This document shows, one piece after another, positions 1 to 7,982 of a DNA stretch of 64,000 bases. Below the pieces are notes generated by a model that saw only the letters and a list, made by a program, of their open reading frames with translations, ran no database searches and was not told the origin of the DNA. Position 1 is the stretch's first letter, and every line of letters starts with the position of its first letter. The DNA comes from BMS3Bbin11 sp034659075 (GTDB taxonomy: Bacteria; Pseudomonadota; Gammaproteobacteria; BMS3Bbin11). Both the position numbers and the translations under genes were made by a program. The stretch is taken from the NCBI GenBank assembly GCA_034659075.1, contig JAYEGM010000194.1, positions 3,626 to 67,625 on the forward strand, read 5' to 3'.

Positions 1-5
1 GCGTT

Positions 6-1478
6 TTATTTTTCCTGTTTGTCCCTGGATTCCAGGACCAGCCGGATAATGTCGCTGCTACGTTTTTCCAGTTGATCACCAAGGTTCTCCGTGAATCGGT
101 TAATTACCGGCAGGGTTGCAAGCTCGCCCCGGGAGGCAAGTGTCTCGTTCAGGCTGTGTCCCAGCGCATCGAATATCATTCCGTAGGTTACCGCATGCAG
201 GGCACCACCGGCCAGCGTACCAAGGCCGGGGAAGGCCTTCATGGCATTGCCGAGGACCGCCATTATAAGTGCAATGTGGCGATTAAGCCTTGATTGTCCG
301 AGCTTTAGCAGGCGGTCAATCTCAAGCTGTGAGACTGGAACCTCATATAAGGAGCACAGGCTTTTGACCAGGCTGATGCCAAGTGCGCCCTGAATAAGTA
401 TATCAGTCCCCGGGCTAATAGCGGCCATCGCACCGACAACGGCACTGCGGGTATGATTACGAACCAGAGTCTGTCCTTTCTCGACGCGTTGCTGCAGTTC
501 GGCCTCATCAAGAGTGCGGGCTGCAAGGGTGAATACGGCGCTGTCACGGAGTTGCTCAAGCCTGTCCGGGTTGCTGTCGATGCGCCGTTGCAGGGCGCGA
601 GCCAGTTTTCTGACATCAGGCTCTGCGGGGCGTAGTTCGGTACTTTCACTACCGTCAGGCTGTTTCACAATAACCTGCTTTTTTTTTCGTGTTGATATGG
701 CAACTATGGTGATGTCCTTGATGTCGGTCGTATGCTCATGCAGACGCGCAAGAATCTGCTTGCGTTCATTTTCGTTGTACCAGTCACTTTTATTGAGGGC
801 GAGAATGAGCGGTTTATTCATCTCTGCCAGCAGCTTTAGTTCATGCATTTGCTGGCGTGTCAGGTCACCATCACAGACATAGATCACCAGGTGCGCACGT
901 ACAGCCTCCTGCCTGGCGCTGTCACTGAGGCCCGCATTGCTGGCATCCTGAAGTCCGGGCATATCAATAATAATAACCTCATCACCAGATGGTGTAAGCC
1001 AGTGGTACTCGATCAGTTCCCTTGTCGTGCCGCCGGTAACCTCGGCACGTGCTTCAGCACCCGGCAGCAGGCTGTTGACCAGGCTGCTCTTGCCGGTGCT
1101 GATGGTGCCGGCAAGGGCAATGAACAGCTTGCCGGTTTCACGCCGCTGATTGAGCTTGCGCAGTTCGTCCCTGGCAGCTGCAATCTCAATGCCACCTTCA
1201 TTAGCATCCTCTATGCGCTGTTGCAGACTGGCCTCATCTATTGACTCTTTCAGTACACCGGGTTTTTTTGCCGGGCGTAGCAACTTCCAGAGTATGATGG
1301 CACTGGCGCTACTAAAGATCAGCAATATGAGGGCAAACAGGCTGCCGATATACCAGGGGGCGATCTGCAGTCTGTCCCATAGCGAGAGTAAGGTGTCACC
1401 CGCCATGCCTGTGATAACGACCAGCAGCAGGAACAGCAGGACAACGCCGGCGGCGAGTATATAGCGAATTATTTTCAT
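6..1478 (-). CDS. Membrane-associated Era-like GTPase with DUF697 domain
   Basis: A 490-residue protein. Two hydrophobic segments (about residues 5-27 and 41-65) precede a cytoplasmic GTPase domain. The G motifs are visible: a P-loop AGTISTGKSS near residue 123, a threonine-rich switch region near 148-152, DMPG near 172 and NKSD near 229, so GTP binding is well supported. The C-terminal third (about 340-460) has glycine-rich hydrophobic stretches typical of DUF697, a domain found on GTPases that act at the membrane. The start ATG is followed at once by the first membrane segment. The gene is divergent from the DUF2333 gene with 88 bases between them. The cellular role of this GTPase group is not established, and I infer only a membrane-linked GTP switch. 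The stop codon lies at the very edge of the window. Confidence 0.85.
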   Translation of the reverse strand: MKIIRYILAAGVVLLFLLLVVITGMAGDTLLSLWDRLQIAPWYIGSLFALILLIFSSASAIILWKLLRPAKKPGVLKESIDEASLQQRIEDANEGGIEIAAARDELRKLNQRRETGKLFIALAGTISTGKSSLVNSLLPGAEARAEVTGGTTRELIEYHWLTPSGDEVIIIDMPGLQDASNAGLSDSARQEAVRAHLVIYVCDGDLTRQQMHELKLLAEMNKPLILALNKSDWYNENERKQILARLHEHTTDIKDITIVAISTRKKKQVIVKQPDGSESTELRPAEPDVRKLARALQRRIDSNPDRLEQLRDSAVFTLAARTLDEAELQQRVEKGQTLVRNHTRSAVVGAMAAISPGTDILIQGALGISLVKSLCSLYEVPVSQLEIDRLLKLGQSRLNRHIALIMAVLGNAMKAFPGLGTLAGGALHAVTYGMIFDALGHSLNETLASRGELATLPVINRFTENLGDQLEKRSSDIIRLVLESRDKQEK

Positions 1479-1566
1479 TTTATTGTGATTATCAGGAATA
1501 GAAGCATATACATGATAGAGTAGGACAGGCTTTAAACGTTAAATTCCAATCATCGGACAAGCATAC

Positions 1567-2634
1567 ATGAATAATAAACTCCAGCAACAGGCAAAGGCGG
1601 CAGGTAACGCCGTGGGCAGTGTATTGAAACCTGCTACATGGAAGGAAAAGGGCCTGCGCTGGTCAATAGGCATGGCGACATTCCTGATATCCCTGCTGAT
1701 GATATTGCTCTCTATATACTGGAGCAGAACACCAGCTATGTTTGATGTTATTGAAAATACACAGATTGTTACCGGGCAGACTGAAGAAGCAAAGATAATC
1801 CCCGGCAGTGTCACTACCGCTGCATTGATTACCGTTAGCAATACATTACTGGATAAACCGGGAGGCTATCTCAGTAATGATGTTATGCCTCCATCAGTAT
1901 TACTGGATAATATGCCAAACTGGGAGTTCGGTGTGCTGGTACAGGTGCGTGACCTGGCTCGCGCCATGCGCAATGAATTGAGCCGCTCGCAATCACAGTC
2001 ACTGGAAGACCGGGACCTGATGGTGGCGGAGCCGCAGTTTAATATCAATAGTGAGTCATGGATGTTTCCATCCGCCGAAGGCTCCTATCGCAAGGGGATT
2101 GATGCCCTTGAGTCCTATCTCGGTCGACTGGTAGATGCCGATGCGACCAATGCCCAGCTTTATACCCGTGCAGATAATCTAAGAAACTGGTTACAGATAG
2201 TCGAGAAACGACTGGGTGGCCTGTCGCAACGCTTATCCGCCAGTGTCGGGCAGCTACGCGTCAATACCGACCTTGCCGGTGATGCCGATGCGACCCATTC
2301 TACACCGACACCGGATGATATGGTCGTTAAAACACCGTGGACAAAAATTGACGATAACTTTTTTGAAGCACGTGGCGCGGCCTGGGCGCTGCTGCACTTC
2401 CTGAAGGCAGTGGAAATTGATTTCGAAGCGGTATTGCGCAAGAAAAATGCCATTGTCAGCCTGCGCCAGATCATCCGTGAACTGGAATCCACCCAGGATT
2501 CCATCTGGAGTCCGCTGATCCTGAATGGCAGTGGCTTCGGTTTTGTCGCCAATCATTCACTGGTGATGGCATCGTATATCTCGCGCGCTAATGCGGCTAT
2601 TATTGATTTGCGCAATCTTCTTGCAGATGGTTGA
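1567..2634 (+). CDS. DUF2333 family membrane-anchored protein
   Basis: A 355-residue protein of the DUF2333 family, whose function is unknown. The N terminus is short and cytoplasmic, followed by one membrane segment at about residues 33-53. The remaining roughly 300 residues would then be periplasmic. That part contains family-like stretches such as LSNDVMPPSVLLDNMPNWE and an acidic/serine region around residue 240. The length fits the family. The gene is transcribed away from the GTPase gene, and both products are membrane-anchored, but no functional link can be shown. No enzymatic motif is visible. The gene is followed by an inverted-repeat element rather than another gene. Confidence 0.8.
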   Translation: MNNKLQQQAKAAGNAVGSVLKPATWKEKGLRWSIGMATFLISLLMILLSIYWSRTPAMFDVIENTQIVTGQTEEAKIIPGSVTTAALITVSNTLLDKPGGYLSNDVMPPSVLLDNMPNWEFGVLVQVRDLARAMRNELSRSQSQSLEDRDLMVAEPQFNINSESWMFPSAEGSYRKGIDALESYLGRLVDADATNAQLYTRADNLRNWLQIVEKRLGGLSQRLSASVGQLRVNTDLAGDADATHSTPTPDDMVVKTPWTKIDDNFFEARGAAWALLHFLKAVEIDFEAVLRKKNAIVSLRQIIRELESTQDSIWSPLILNGSGFGFVANHSLVMASYISRANAAIIDLRNLLADG

Positions 2635-2643
2635 GATTTTATA

Positions 2644-2795
2644 GAACCGCTAAGGCGCAAAGAAGGCAAAGAAAAATAATATTTTTTGTTTATGTCCGTT
2701 TACAGGATGGAATCGCTGTAGCAGATTACAGCAGGCTTCAATCCAGGATGCTTCCTGTAAAATATACACCTTGCGCCCTTTGCGCCTTCGCGGTT
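2644..2795. repeat. Inverted-repeat (MITE-like) element in the 2635-2942 spacer
   Basis: The 308-base gap between the DUF2333 gene and rpe holds no gene. It contains two inverted arms of about 27 bases. The left arm (2645-2671) begins AACCGCTAAGGCGCAAAG; the right arm (2769-2795) is its imperfect reverse complement, ending TTTGCGCCTTCGCGGTT. About 97 bases lie between them. The arms match in roughly 20 of 27 positions, so this looks like an old copy of a small non-coding dispersed repeat. Confidence 0.65.
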
Positions 2796-2855
2796 AAGCA
2801 GATCTTTCGATTTTTCCGAGCAATTACTATTTTCCCCTGAATTATCACGAAATAC

Positions 2856-2884
2856 CTGAAAAACCGACCTAAATAGGGTAAAGT
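2856..2884 (+). promoter_or_regulatory. Candidate sigma-70 promoter for rpe
   Basis: CTGAAA (2856-2861) and TAAAGT (2879-2884) are separated by exactly 17 bases, each matching four of six consensus positions. They lie about 60 bases upstream of the rpe ATG and downstream of the inverted-repeat element. This is a sequence match only. Confidence 0.35.
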
Positions 2885-2942
2885 CGCGCCTCTCATTTCT
2901 TACTGATAAGCAGTTTTGACCAAATTACCAGGGAGTATCACG

Positions 2943-3635
2943 ATGGCTAAAGATTTCCTTATCTCACCTTCAATCCTGTCCGCAGATTTCGCCAGGCTCG
3001 GCGAAGAAGTGGATAACGTACTGGCATCCGGTGCCGATGTCGTGCATTTCGATGTCATGGATAATCACTATGTGCCCAACCTGACCATCGGTCCGCTGGT
3101 CTGTGATGCCCTGCGTAAACACGGTGTTACCGCCGATATTGATGTCCATCTGATGGTCAAACCGGTCGATCGCATCATCCCTGATTTTGCTGCAGCAGGT
3201 GCCACCTATATTACCTTTCACCCGGAAGCCTCCGAGCACGTTGATCGCAGCCTGCAACTGATACAAAGCGAAGGCTGTAAGGCCGGGCTGGTATTCAACC
3301 CGGCTACATCGCTGGATGCTCTTGAATATGTCATGGACAAGATTGATATGATCCTGCTGATGTCTGTTAACCCGGGCTTTGGCGGCCAGAGCTTCATAGA
3401 CTCTACGCTGACCAAACTACAGCAGGCACGTAAACTGATCGATGCCTCCGGCAGAGACATTCGCCTGGAAGTAGATGGCGGCGTAAAAATTGACAACATT
3501 CGCGAAATCGCCGAGGCGGGTGCAGATATGTTTGTCGCCGGCTCCGCTATTTTTGGCGCAGCCAACGAAGCAGATCCGCACCATTACGAAACAGTCGTTG
3601 CGGCTATGCGTGCCGAGCTGGCAAAAGTCGATTAA
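2943..3635 (+). CDS. rpe: Ribulose-phosphate 3-epimerase
   Basis: Interconverts D-ribulose 5-phosphate and D-xylulose 5-phosphate in the cytoplasm (pentose phosphate pathway, Calvin cycle). At 230 residues it is full length for the family and forms a TIM barrel. Expected motifs are present: SPSILSADFA at the N terminus, HFDVMDNHYVPN with the metal-binding His and Asp, DVHLMV, the MSVNPGFGGQ phosphate loop, and VDGGV near the C terminus. ATG 2943 is chosen because GGGAG (2931-2935) sits seven bases upstream. An in-frame TTG at 2916 would add nine residues that the family lacks. It is the first gene of the rpe-gph-trpE arrangement seen in pseudomonads and relatives. Confidence 0.96.
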   Translation: MAKDFLISPSILSADFARLGEEVDNVLASGADVVHFDVMDNHYVPNLTIGPLVCDALRKHGVTADIDVHLMVKPVDRIIPDFAAAGATYITFHPEASEHVDRSLQLIQSEGCKAGLVFNPATSLDALEYVMDKIDMILLMSVNPGFGGQSFIDSTLTKLQQARKLIDASGRDIRLEVDGGVKIDNIREIAEAGADMFVAGSAIFGAANEADPHHYETVVAAMRAELAKVD

Positions 3636-3648
3636 TTCTTTCCATATG

Positions 3649-3786
3649 CGTCATTGCGAGGAGCGTAGTGACGAAGCAATCTCGAAATGACTGATTATAA
3701 ATAAAGAGATTGCCACGCTTCGGTGCTCGTGACCGCAAGGATGGCAAAGCCATCCTGTAGGAAATGTCCGAAGGGTGCAATGACAG
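3649..3786. repeat. Dispersed palindromic repeat between rpe and gph
   Basis: The left arm begins CGTCATTGCGAGGAGCG and runs through GAAGCAATCTC (to 3683). The right arm begins GAGATTGCCACGCTTCG (3706) and ends GCAATGACAG (3786). This is the widespread CGTCATTGCGAG / GAGATTGC palindrome type seen in intergenic DNA of many bacteria. The right arm carries an extra internal hairpin, GGATGGCaaaGCCATCC, at about 3739-3755. No coding potential is seen. Confidence 0.7.
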
Positions 3787-3852
3787 CTTGTTTGAATAAA
3801 ATTAGCGCTATCTCGAGTATTGTTTAACTGACACATCACCGGTGATTTTGTT

Positions 3853-4536
3853 ATGACAGAAAAAATCAAAGTCCGCATGGTCATGATTGACCTCGACGGC
3901 ACCCTGATCAATACCGCGCCGGACCTGGCCGACAGTGTGAACATCATGCTCGAGCGCATGGGGCGTGAGCCATGGCCGTTGGACAAGGTGTCCGGCTGGA
4001 TTGGCAACGGTGTCAGCCGCCTGGTCAAGCGCGCGCTGACCGATTCTATGGACGGCGAGCCTGATAAAGAGGATTATGAAAAGGGCTATGCACTGTTTCT
4101 GCAGGCCTATGGCGAAAACGTCTCAGCCAAAAGCCGGCCCTATGACGGGGTTGTAGCCGGCCTTGATAAGCTTAAAGCGGCTGGTTTCAGCCTGGCCTGT
4201 GTCACCAACAAGGCGGCAGCCTTTACCCTGCCTTTGCTGGCCGACCTGAAGCTCGATAGTTATTTTGAGCTAGTGGTTTCCGGTGATTCACTCGCACGCA
4301 AGAAACCGGATCCCTTGCCATTGACCCACGCCTGTGAGCATTTTGGTATTACCCCGCAGCAGGGCATGCTGATCGGTGACTCTGCCAATGATGTCAAAGC
4401 TGCGATTGCCGCCGGCATGCCTGTTATCTGTGTCAATTATGGCTATAATCAGGGCGTCGATCTGACTACCCTGGATACACAGGGTGTGATAGATTCACTG
4501 GACAGTCTTGACCAGCATATTGAATTGCTGGACTGA
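3853..4536 (+). CDS. gph: Phosphoglycolate phosphatase
   Basis: A 227-residue HAD-superfamily hydrolase that dephosphorylates 2-phosphoglycolate in the cytoplasm. HAD motif I is DLDGTLINTAPD at about residues 13-24, with the nucleophile and acid/base aspartates. Motif II is the threonine in VTNKAA, motif III the lysine in ARKKPDPLP, and motif IV GDSANDV. An alpha-helical cap lies between motifs I and II. Length and motif spacing fit Gph. It sits between rpe and trpE, as in other Gammaproteobacteria, and its stop codon is only 15 bases upstream of the candidate trp leader peptide. Any trpE leader transcript must therefore start inside gph or read through from further upstream. Confidence 0.92.
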   Translation: MTEKIKVRMVMIDLDGTLINTAPDLADSVNIMLERMGREPWPLDKVSGWIGNGVSRLVKRALTDSMDGEPDKEDYEKGYALFLQAYGENVSAKSRPYDGVVAGLDKLKAAGFSLACVTNKAAAFTLPLLADLKLDSYFELVVSGDSLARKKPDPLPLTHACEHFGITPQQGMLIGDSANDVKAAIAAGMPVICVNYGYNQGVDLTTLDTQGVIDSLDSLDQHIELLD

Positions 4537-4551
4537 AGAGAACATTTATAA

Positions 4552-4599
4552 ATGGAAAACATGATCAAAAAACAGGAGGCATGGATCTGGCGATGGTAA
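4552..4599 (+). CDS. trpL: Candidate trp operon leader peptide (three Trp codons)
   Basis: A 15-codon reading frame, MENMIKKQEAWIWRW, with Trp codons TGG at 4582, 4588 and 4594 followed directly by TAA. It lies 221 bases upstream of trpE. Three Trp in the last five residues of a tiny peptide just before a trp gene is the hallmark of a transcription-attenuation leader. Attenuation of trpE has been reported in Pseudomonas putida. Translation could start at ATG 4552 (GAAGAG at 4535-4540, spacing 11) or at ATG 4561; the Trp codons are the same either way. The leader-like frame is directly seen; its regulatory role is inference. Confidence 0.7.
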   Translation: MENMIKKQEAWIWRW

Positions 4600-4704
4600 T
4601 GCGCTAAGCGTTTGCTGTTCGTTATATTCTGTTTAACTGTTTGAGGTCACCTGTATTAATTCATCAATAATCATCTTGCTTCCAAAACCTGTCATCTCTG
4701 TGTT

Positions 4705-4743
4705 AAGGATCTTCGCAATAACTAGTTATTACGTGCGATCCTT
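4705..4743 (+). promoter_or_regulatory. Hairpin in the trpE leader, candidate attenuator element
   Basis: AAGGAT (4705-4710) pairs with ATCCTT (4738-4743). CGC and GCG pair inside it, and the perfect palindrome AATAACTAGTTATT (4717-4730) forms the tip. It lies between the leader peptide and trpE, where an attenuator would be expected. It is not followed by a clear T run, so a classical terminator is not demonstrated. The rest of the spacer (4600-4704, 4744-4819) shows nothing further that I recognise. Confidence 0.4.
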
Positions 4744-4819
4744 GCCTTGATCTGACAAATTTTGAAATACAATATGGCATATCCAGAATTAAAACAGGTG
4801 GCCCAGGTAATGTTTTCCC

Positions 4820-6307
4820 ATGTCTATAAAAAAATCTGAATTTGATGCCTATGCCGCTAGCGGCTATAACCGCATCCCGTTGGTACGTGAAGTATTAGCG
4901 GACCTCGATACGCCATTAAGCACTTACATCAAGCTTGCCGGTGGTGAGTATTCCTATCTGTTTGAATCCGTCTCCGGCAGTGAGAAAGCAAGCCGCTATT
5001 CCATTATCGGCCTGTCAGCACGGAGCTTATTTCGGGCCGCCGGCCATCAGGTCGAGATCGTTGAAGATGGAGAGATTGTTGAGTCATTGACTGCCGCTGA
5101 CCCGCTGCAGGCCGTACGTGAATACCAGCAACGCTTTAAAGCCCCTGATATCGAAGGGCTGCCTCGCTTTGCCGGGGGCCTGGTCGGCTATTTTGCTTAC
5201 GATATCATCCGTTACATCGAGCCGAATCTGGGTGAAAACCAGCACCCGGACCCATTACAGTCACCGGATATCCTGCTGATGGTGTCGGATGAAATACTCA
5301 TCTTCGACAAGCTTAAAGGGCGCTTGTTTATCGTCATCAATGTCGATCCGGCAGAAAATGGTTCCTGGGAGTCAGGCCAGCAGCGTATCGAACAGCTTAT
5401 TCGTCAACTGGACCAGCCCTTATCGCATCAGAGCAGGGCCTCCGGTACCGAAGTCAGTGAAGAGGACTTTCATTCCGGTTTCAGCAAACAGGGCTATATG
5501 GACGCTGTTGAGCGGGCGCGTGAATATATTCGTGCCGGGGATATCATGCAGGTTGTGCTCTCGCAACGCATGACTATTCCCTATGAATCAGACCCGCTGG
5601 ATCTGTACCGCGCCCTGCGTACACTGAATCCTTCACCCTATATGTATTATATAAACCTGGGCGATTTTCAGGTGGTGGGCTCATCACCTGAAATTCTGGT
5701 GCAGGTCGAATCCAGTGAGGCAACGGTAAGGCCTATTGCCGGTACCCGGCCTCGTGGCGGCAGCGAGGAAGAAGATGTCGCACTGGAAAAAGATTTAATG
5801 AATGACCCGAAGGAACTGGCGGAACATCTGATGCTGGTCGATCTCGGACGTAATGATCTTGGACGTATCGCAGAAATAGGATCAGTGAAGCTCACCGACC
5901 GCATGGTTATCGAGCGCTATTCACACGTAATGCATATCGTTTCCAATGTCGTCTGTGATATCCGTCAGGAATTTGATGCCATCGATGTACTAAAAGCGAC
6001 ATTCCCGGCCGGCACGGTCAGCGGCGCGCCAAAGATCAGGGCAATGGAAATTATTGATGAACTGGAGCCGGTTAAACGCGGCGTCTACTCCGGCGCGGTG
6101 GGTTACCTTGGCTGGAATGGCAACATGGACACCGCCATCGCCATCCGTACCTCGGTGATTAAGGGCGGCATGCTCAATATACAGGTGGGTGCCGGTATTG
6201 TGGCCGACTCGCAGCCTGAGATGGAATGGGAAGAGACCCTGAATAAGGGGCGAGCTACTTTCCGTGCTGTGGCGATGGCCACAGGCGGCTTCAGGCAACT
6301 GAGTTAG
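4820..6307 (+). CDS. trpE: Anthranilate synthase component I
   Basis: Converts chorismate to anthranilate, using ammonia supplied by TrpG, in the first step of tryptophan synthesis. It has 495 residues, normal for the family. The N-terminal domain carries the FESVSG segment near residue 50, corresponding to the tryptophan feedback site. The C-terminal chorismate-binding domain shows PIAGTRPRGGSEEED (from about residue 305), LMLVDLGRNDLGRI, ERYSHVMHIVS and GTVSGAPKIRAMEI. trpG starts 11 bases downstream with an AGGAGG ribosome site at the trpE stop, so the two are probably co-transcribed. This differs from pseudomonads, where trpE and trpGDC are separate loci. The leader peptide upstream suggests attenuation control. 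Confidence 0.97.
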   Translation: MSIKKSEFDAYAASGYNRIPLVREVLADLDTPLSTYIKLAGGEYSYLFESVSGSEKASRYSIIGLSARSLFRAAGHQVEIVEDGEIVESLTAADPLQAVREYQQRFKAPDIEGLPRFAGGLVGYFAYDIIRYIEPNLGENQHPDPLQSPDILLMVSDEILIFDKLKGRLFIVINVDPAENGSWESGQQRIEQLIRQLDQPLSHQSRASGTEVSEEDFHSGFSKQGYMDAVERAREYIRAGDIMQVVLSQRMTIPYESDPLDLYRALRTLNPSPYMYYINLGDFQVVGSSPEILVQVESSEATVRPIAGTRPRGGSEEEDVALEKDLMNDPKELAEHLMLVDLGRNDLGRIAEIGSVKLTDRMVIERYSHVMHIVSNVVCDIRQEFDAIDVLKATFPAGTVSGAPKIRAMEIIDELEPVKRGVYSGAVGYLGWNGNMDTAIAIRTSVIKGGMLNIQVGAGIVADSQPEMEWEETLNKGRATFRAVAMATGGFRQLS

Positions 6308-6318
6308 GAGGCGTAGAT

Positions 6319-6851
6319 ATGCTTTTAATGATCGATAATTATGACTCCTTTACCTATAACCTGGTGCAGTATTTTGGTGAGCTGGGTGCCGACGTTGAGA
6401 TTCATCGCAATGACAAGATCAGTGTAGACGAGATCGAAGCTATGCAGCCCGAGCGCATCGTTATCTCACCCGGCCCCTGTACACCGCATGAAGCGGGTGT
6501 ATCGGTTGAAGTAATCAAGCAATTCAGCGGTCGTGTGCCAATTCTCGGTGTGTGCCTGGGCCACCAGAGTATCGGCCAGGCTTTCGGTGGTAAGATTGTT
6601 CGTGCAAAAACCCTGATGCATGGCAAGACCTCATTGATTCATCATAAAGGTCTGGGTGTTTTCAAGGGGCTGGAAAACCCGCTGCAGGCGACTCGCTACC
6701 ATTCCCTGGTAATCGAGCGTGAAAGCCTGCCTGAGTGCCTGGAAGTGACCGCCTGGACCGATGATGATGAGATAATGGGCGTGCGTCACCGGACGCTGGA
6801 TGTAGAGGGTGTACAATTCCATCCGGAGTCGATTCTGACCCATCAGGGGCA
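6319..6851 (+). CDS. trpG: Anthranilate synthase component II (glutamine amidotransferase), 3' end in gap
   Basis: The class I glutamine amidotransferase subunit that feeds ammonia to TrpE. The first 177 residues are visible. They include the oxyanion-loop motif SPGPCTP near residue 53, the nucleophile Cys in GVCLGHQ near 79, and the catalytic His-Glu in VQFHPES near 168. The usual length is 190-200 residues, so only about 15-20 C-terminal residues and the stop codon are missing, hidden in the run of N from 6852. Any translation continued through the N run is meaningless because the gap size is arbitrary. An AGGAGG ribosome site precedes the start. PabA is the alternative name, but the trpE-trpD setting favours trpG. 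Confidence 0.93.
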
Positions 6852-6951
6852 NNNNNNNNNNNNNNNNNNNNNNNNNNNNNNNNNNNNNNNNNNNNNNNNN
6901 NNNNNNNNNNNNNNNNNNNNNNNNNNNNNNNNNNNNNNNNNNNNNNNNNNN
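6852..6951. other. Assembly gap (100 N)
   Basis: Exactly 100 undetermined bases between the end of trpG and the start of trpD. A round 100 is a common placeholder for a gap of unknown size, so the true distance between trpG and trpD cannot be read here. Confidence 0.99.
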
Positions 6952-6952
6952 C

Positions 6953-7969
6953 ATGGACATGCAAACTGCCATTCAATATGTGATCTCGGGCAAAAACCTG
7001 GCCGCGAGTGAGATGCATCATGTCATGCAACTGATCATGACCGGGGAGGCCACGCCGGCACAGGTTGGGGGCTTTCTGATTGGCCTGCGTTGCAAGGGTG
7101 AAACCGTCGAGGAGATTGCGGCAGCTGCAGAGGTCATGCGCGAGCTTGCTGCACATGTCAATGTTACACCTGATCATCTGGTGGACACCTGCGGCACAGG
7201 CGGAGATGCCAGTGGCACATTTAATGTTTCGACAACTTCTGCGCTGGTAGTGGCGGCCGCCGGTGGCAGAGTAGCTAAACATGGCAATCGCTCTATCTCC
7301 AGCAACAGCGGCAGTGCCGATGTACTGGAGGCGGCCGGGGTCAGGCTGGATCTGACACCTGAACAGGTAGCGGAATGTGTCAATGAAATCGGTGTGGGTT
7401 TTATGTTTGCGCCCTTGCACCACAGTGCTATGAAACATGCAATCGGCCCTCGCCGGGAGATGGGCGTCAGAACGATTTTTAATATACTGGGGCCATTGAC
7501 CAATCCTGCCGGGGCACCGAACCAGGTGTTAGGAGTGTTTGCTAAAGAGTTGCTGGAGCCTCTGGCAGAAGTTTTAGCAAAACTCGGTAGTCGGCATGTG
7601 CTGGTAGTGCACGGTGAAGATGGCATGGATGAGATCAGTATCTCTGCTCCTACCTATGTTGCTGAACTGAAAGATTCGGCCATTAGTACCTATAGCATGA
7701 ACCCGGAACAGTTCGGTCTGACTACGCAGCCTATAGAAAAAATCAAAGTGAATGACATTGAGAGCAGTCTGCAAATGATGCGGGATGTGCTGGCCAACGT
7801 CGATGGTGCGGCACGGGATATTGTTGCCCTTAATGCCGGTGCGGCTATTTATGCAGCCGGGCTGGCTGATGAAATGGATGCTGGTGTGGAGCGGGCACTG
7901 GAAGTGCTTGCCAGCGGTACAGCGGCAGAACGTTTGCAACAGCTGATCAATATGACAAATCAGTTTTAG
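6953..7969 (+). CDS. trpD: Anthranilate phosphoribosyltransferase
   Basis: Transfers phosphoribose from PRPP to anthranilate, the second step of tryptophan synthesis. It has 338 residues, full length. The N-terminal helical domain is followed by the PRPP-binding motif DTCGTGGDASGTFN near residue 79, KHGNRSISSNSGSADVLEA near 107, and the anthranilate-contacting region HHSAMKHAIGPRRE near 155. ATG 6953 is the first base group after the assembly gap. The protein begins as expected for the family (MDMQTAIQYV), so the N terminus appears complete, although its ribosome-binding site is lost in the gap. trpC follows 13 bases downstream. Confidence 0.96.
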   Translation: MDMQTAIQYVISGKNLAASEMHHVMQLIMTGEATPAQVGGFLIGLRCKGETVEEIAAAAEVMRELAAHVNVTPDHLVDTCGTGGDASGTFNVSTTSALVVAAAGGRVAKHGNRSISSNSGSADVLEAAGVRLDLTPEQVAECVNEIGVGFMFAPLHHSAMKHAIGPRREMGVRTIFNILGPLTNPAGAPNQVLGVFAKELLEPLAEVLAKLGSRHVLVVHGEDGMDEISISAPTYVAELKDSAISTYSMNPEQFGLTTQPIEKIKVNDIESSLQMMRDVLANVDGAARDIVALNAGAAIYAAGLADEMDAGVERALEVLASGTAAERLQQLINMTNQF

Positions 7970-7982
7970 GGTTGGCTGTACG

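Noticed and set aside
1013..1244. Frames on both strands inside the GTPase gene.
   Set aside because: They are shadows of a well-supported coding sequence with intact G motifs.
2631..2840. A 69-codon plus-strand frame after the DUF2333 gene.
   Set aside because: It spans the MITE-like inverted repeat and reads the repeat arms; no ribosome site.
4746..4781. A sigma-70 promoter directly before trpE (TTGATC with TACAAT).
   Set aside because: The spacer is only about 15 bases, and a promoter here would bypass the leader peptide; not convincing.
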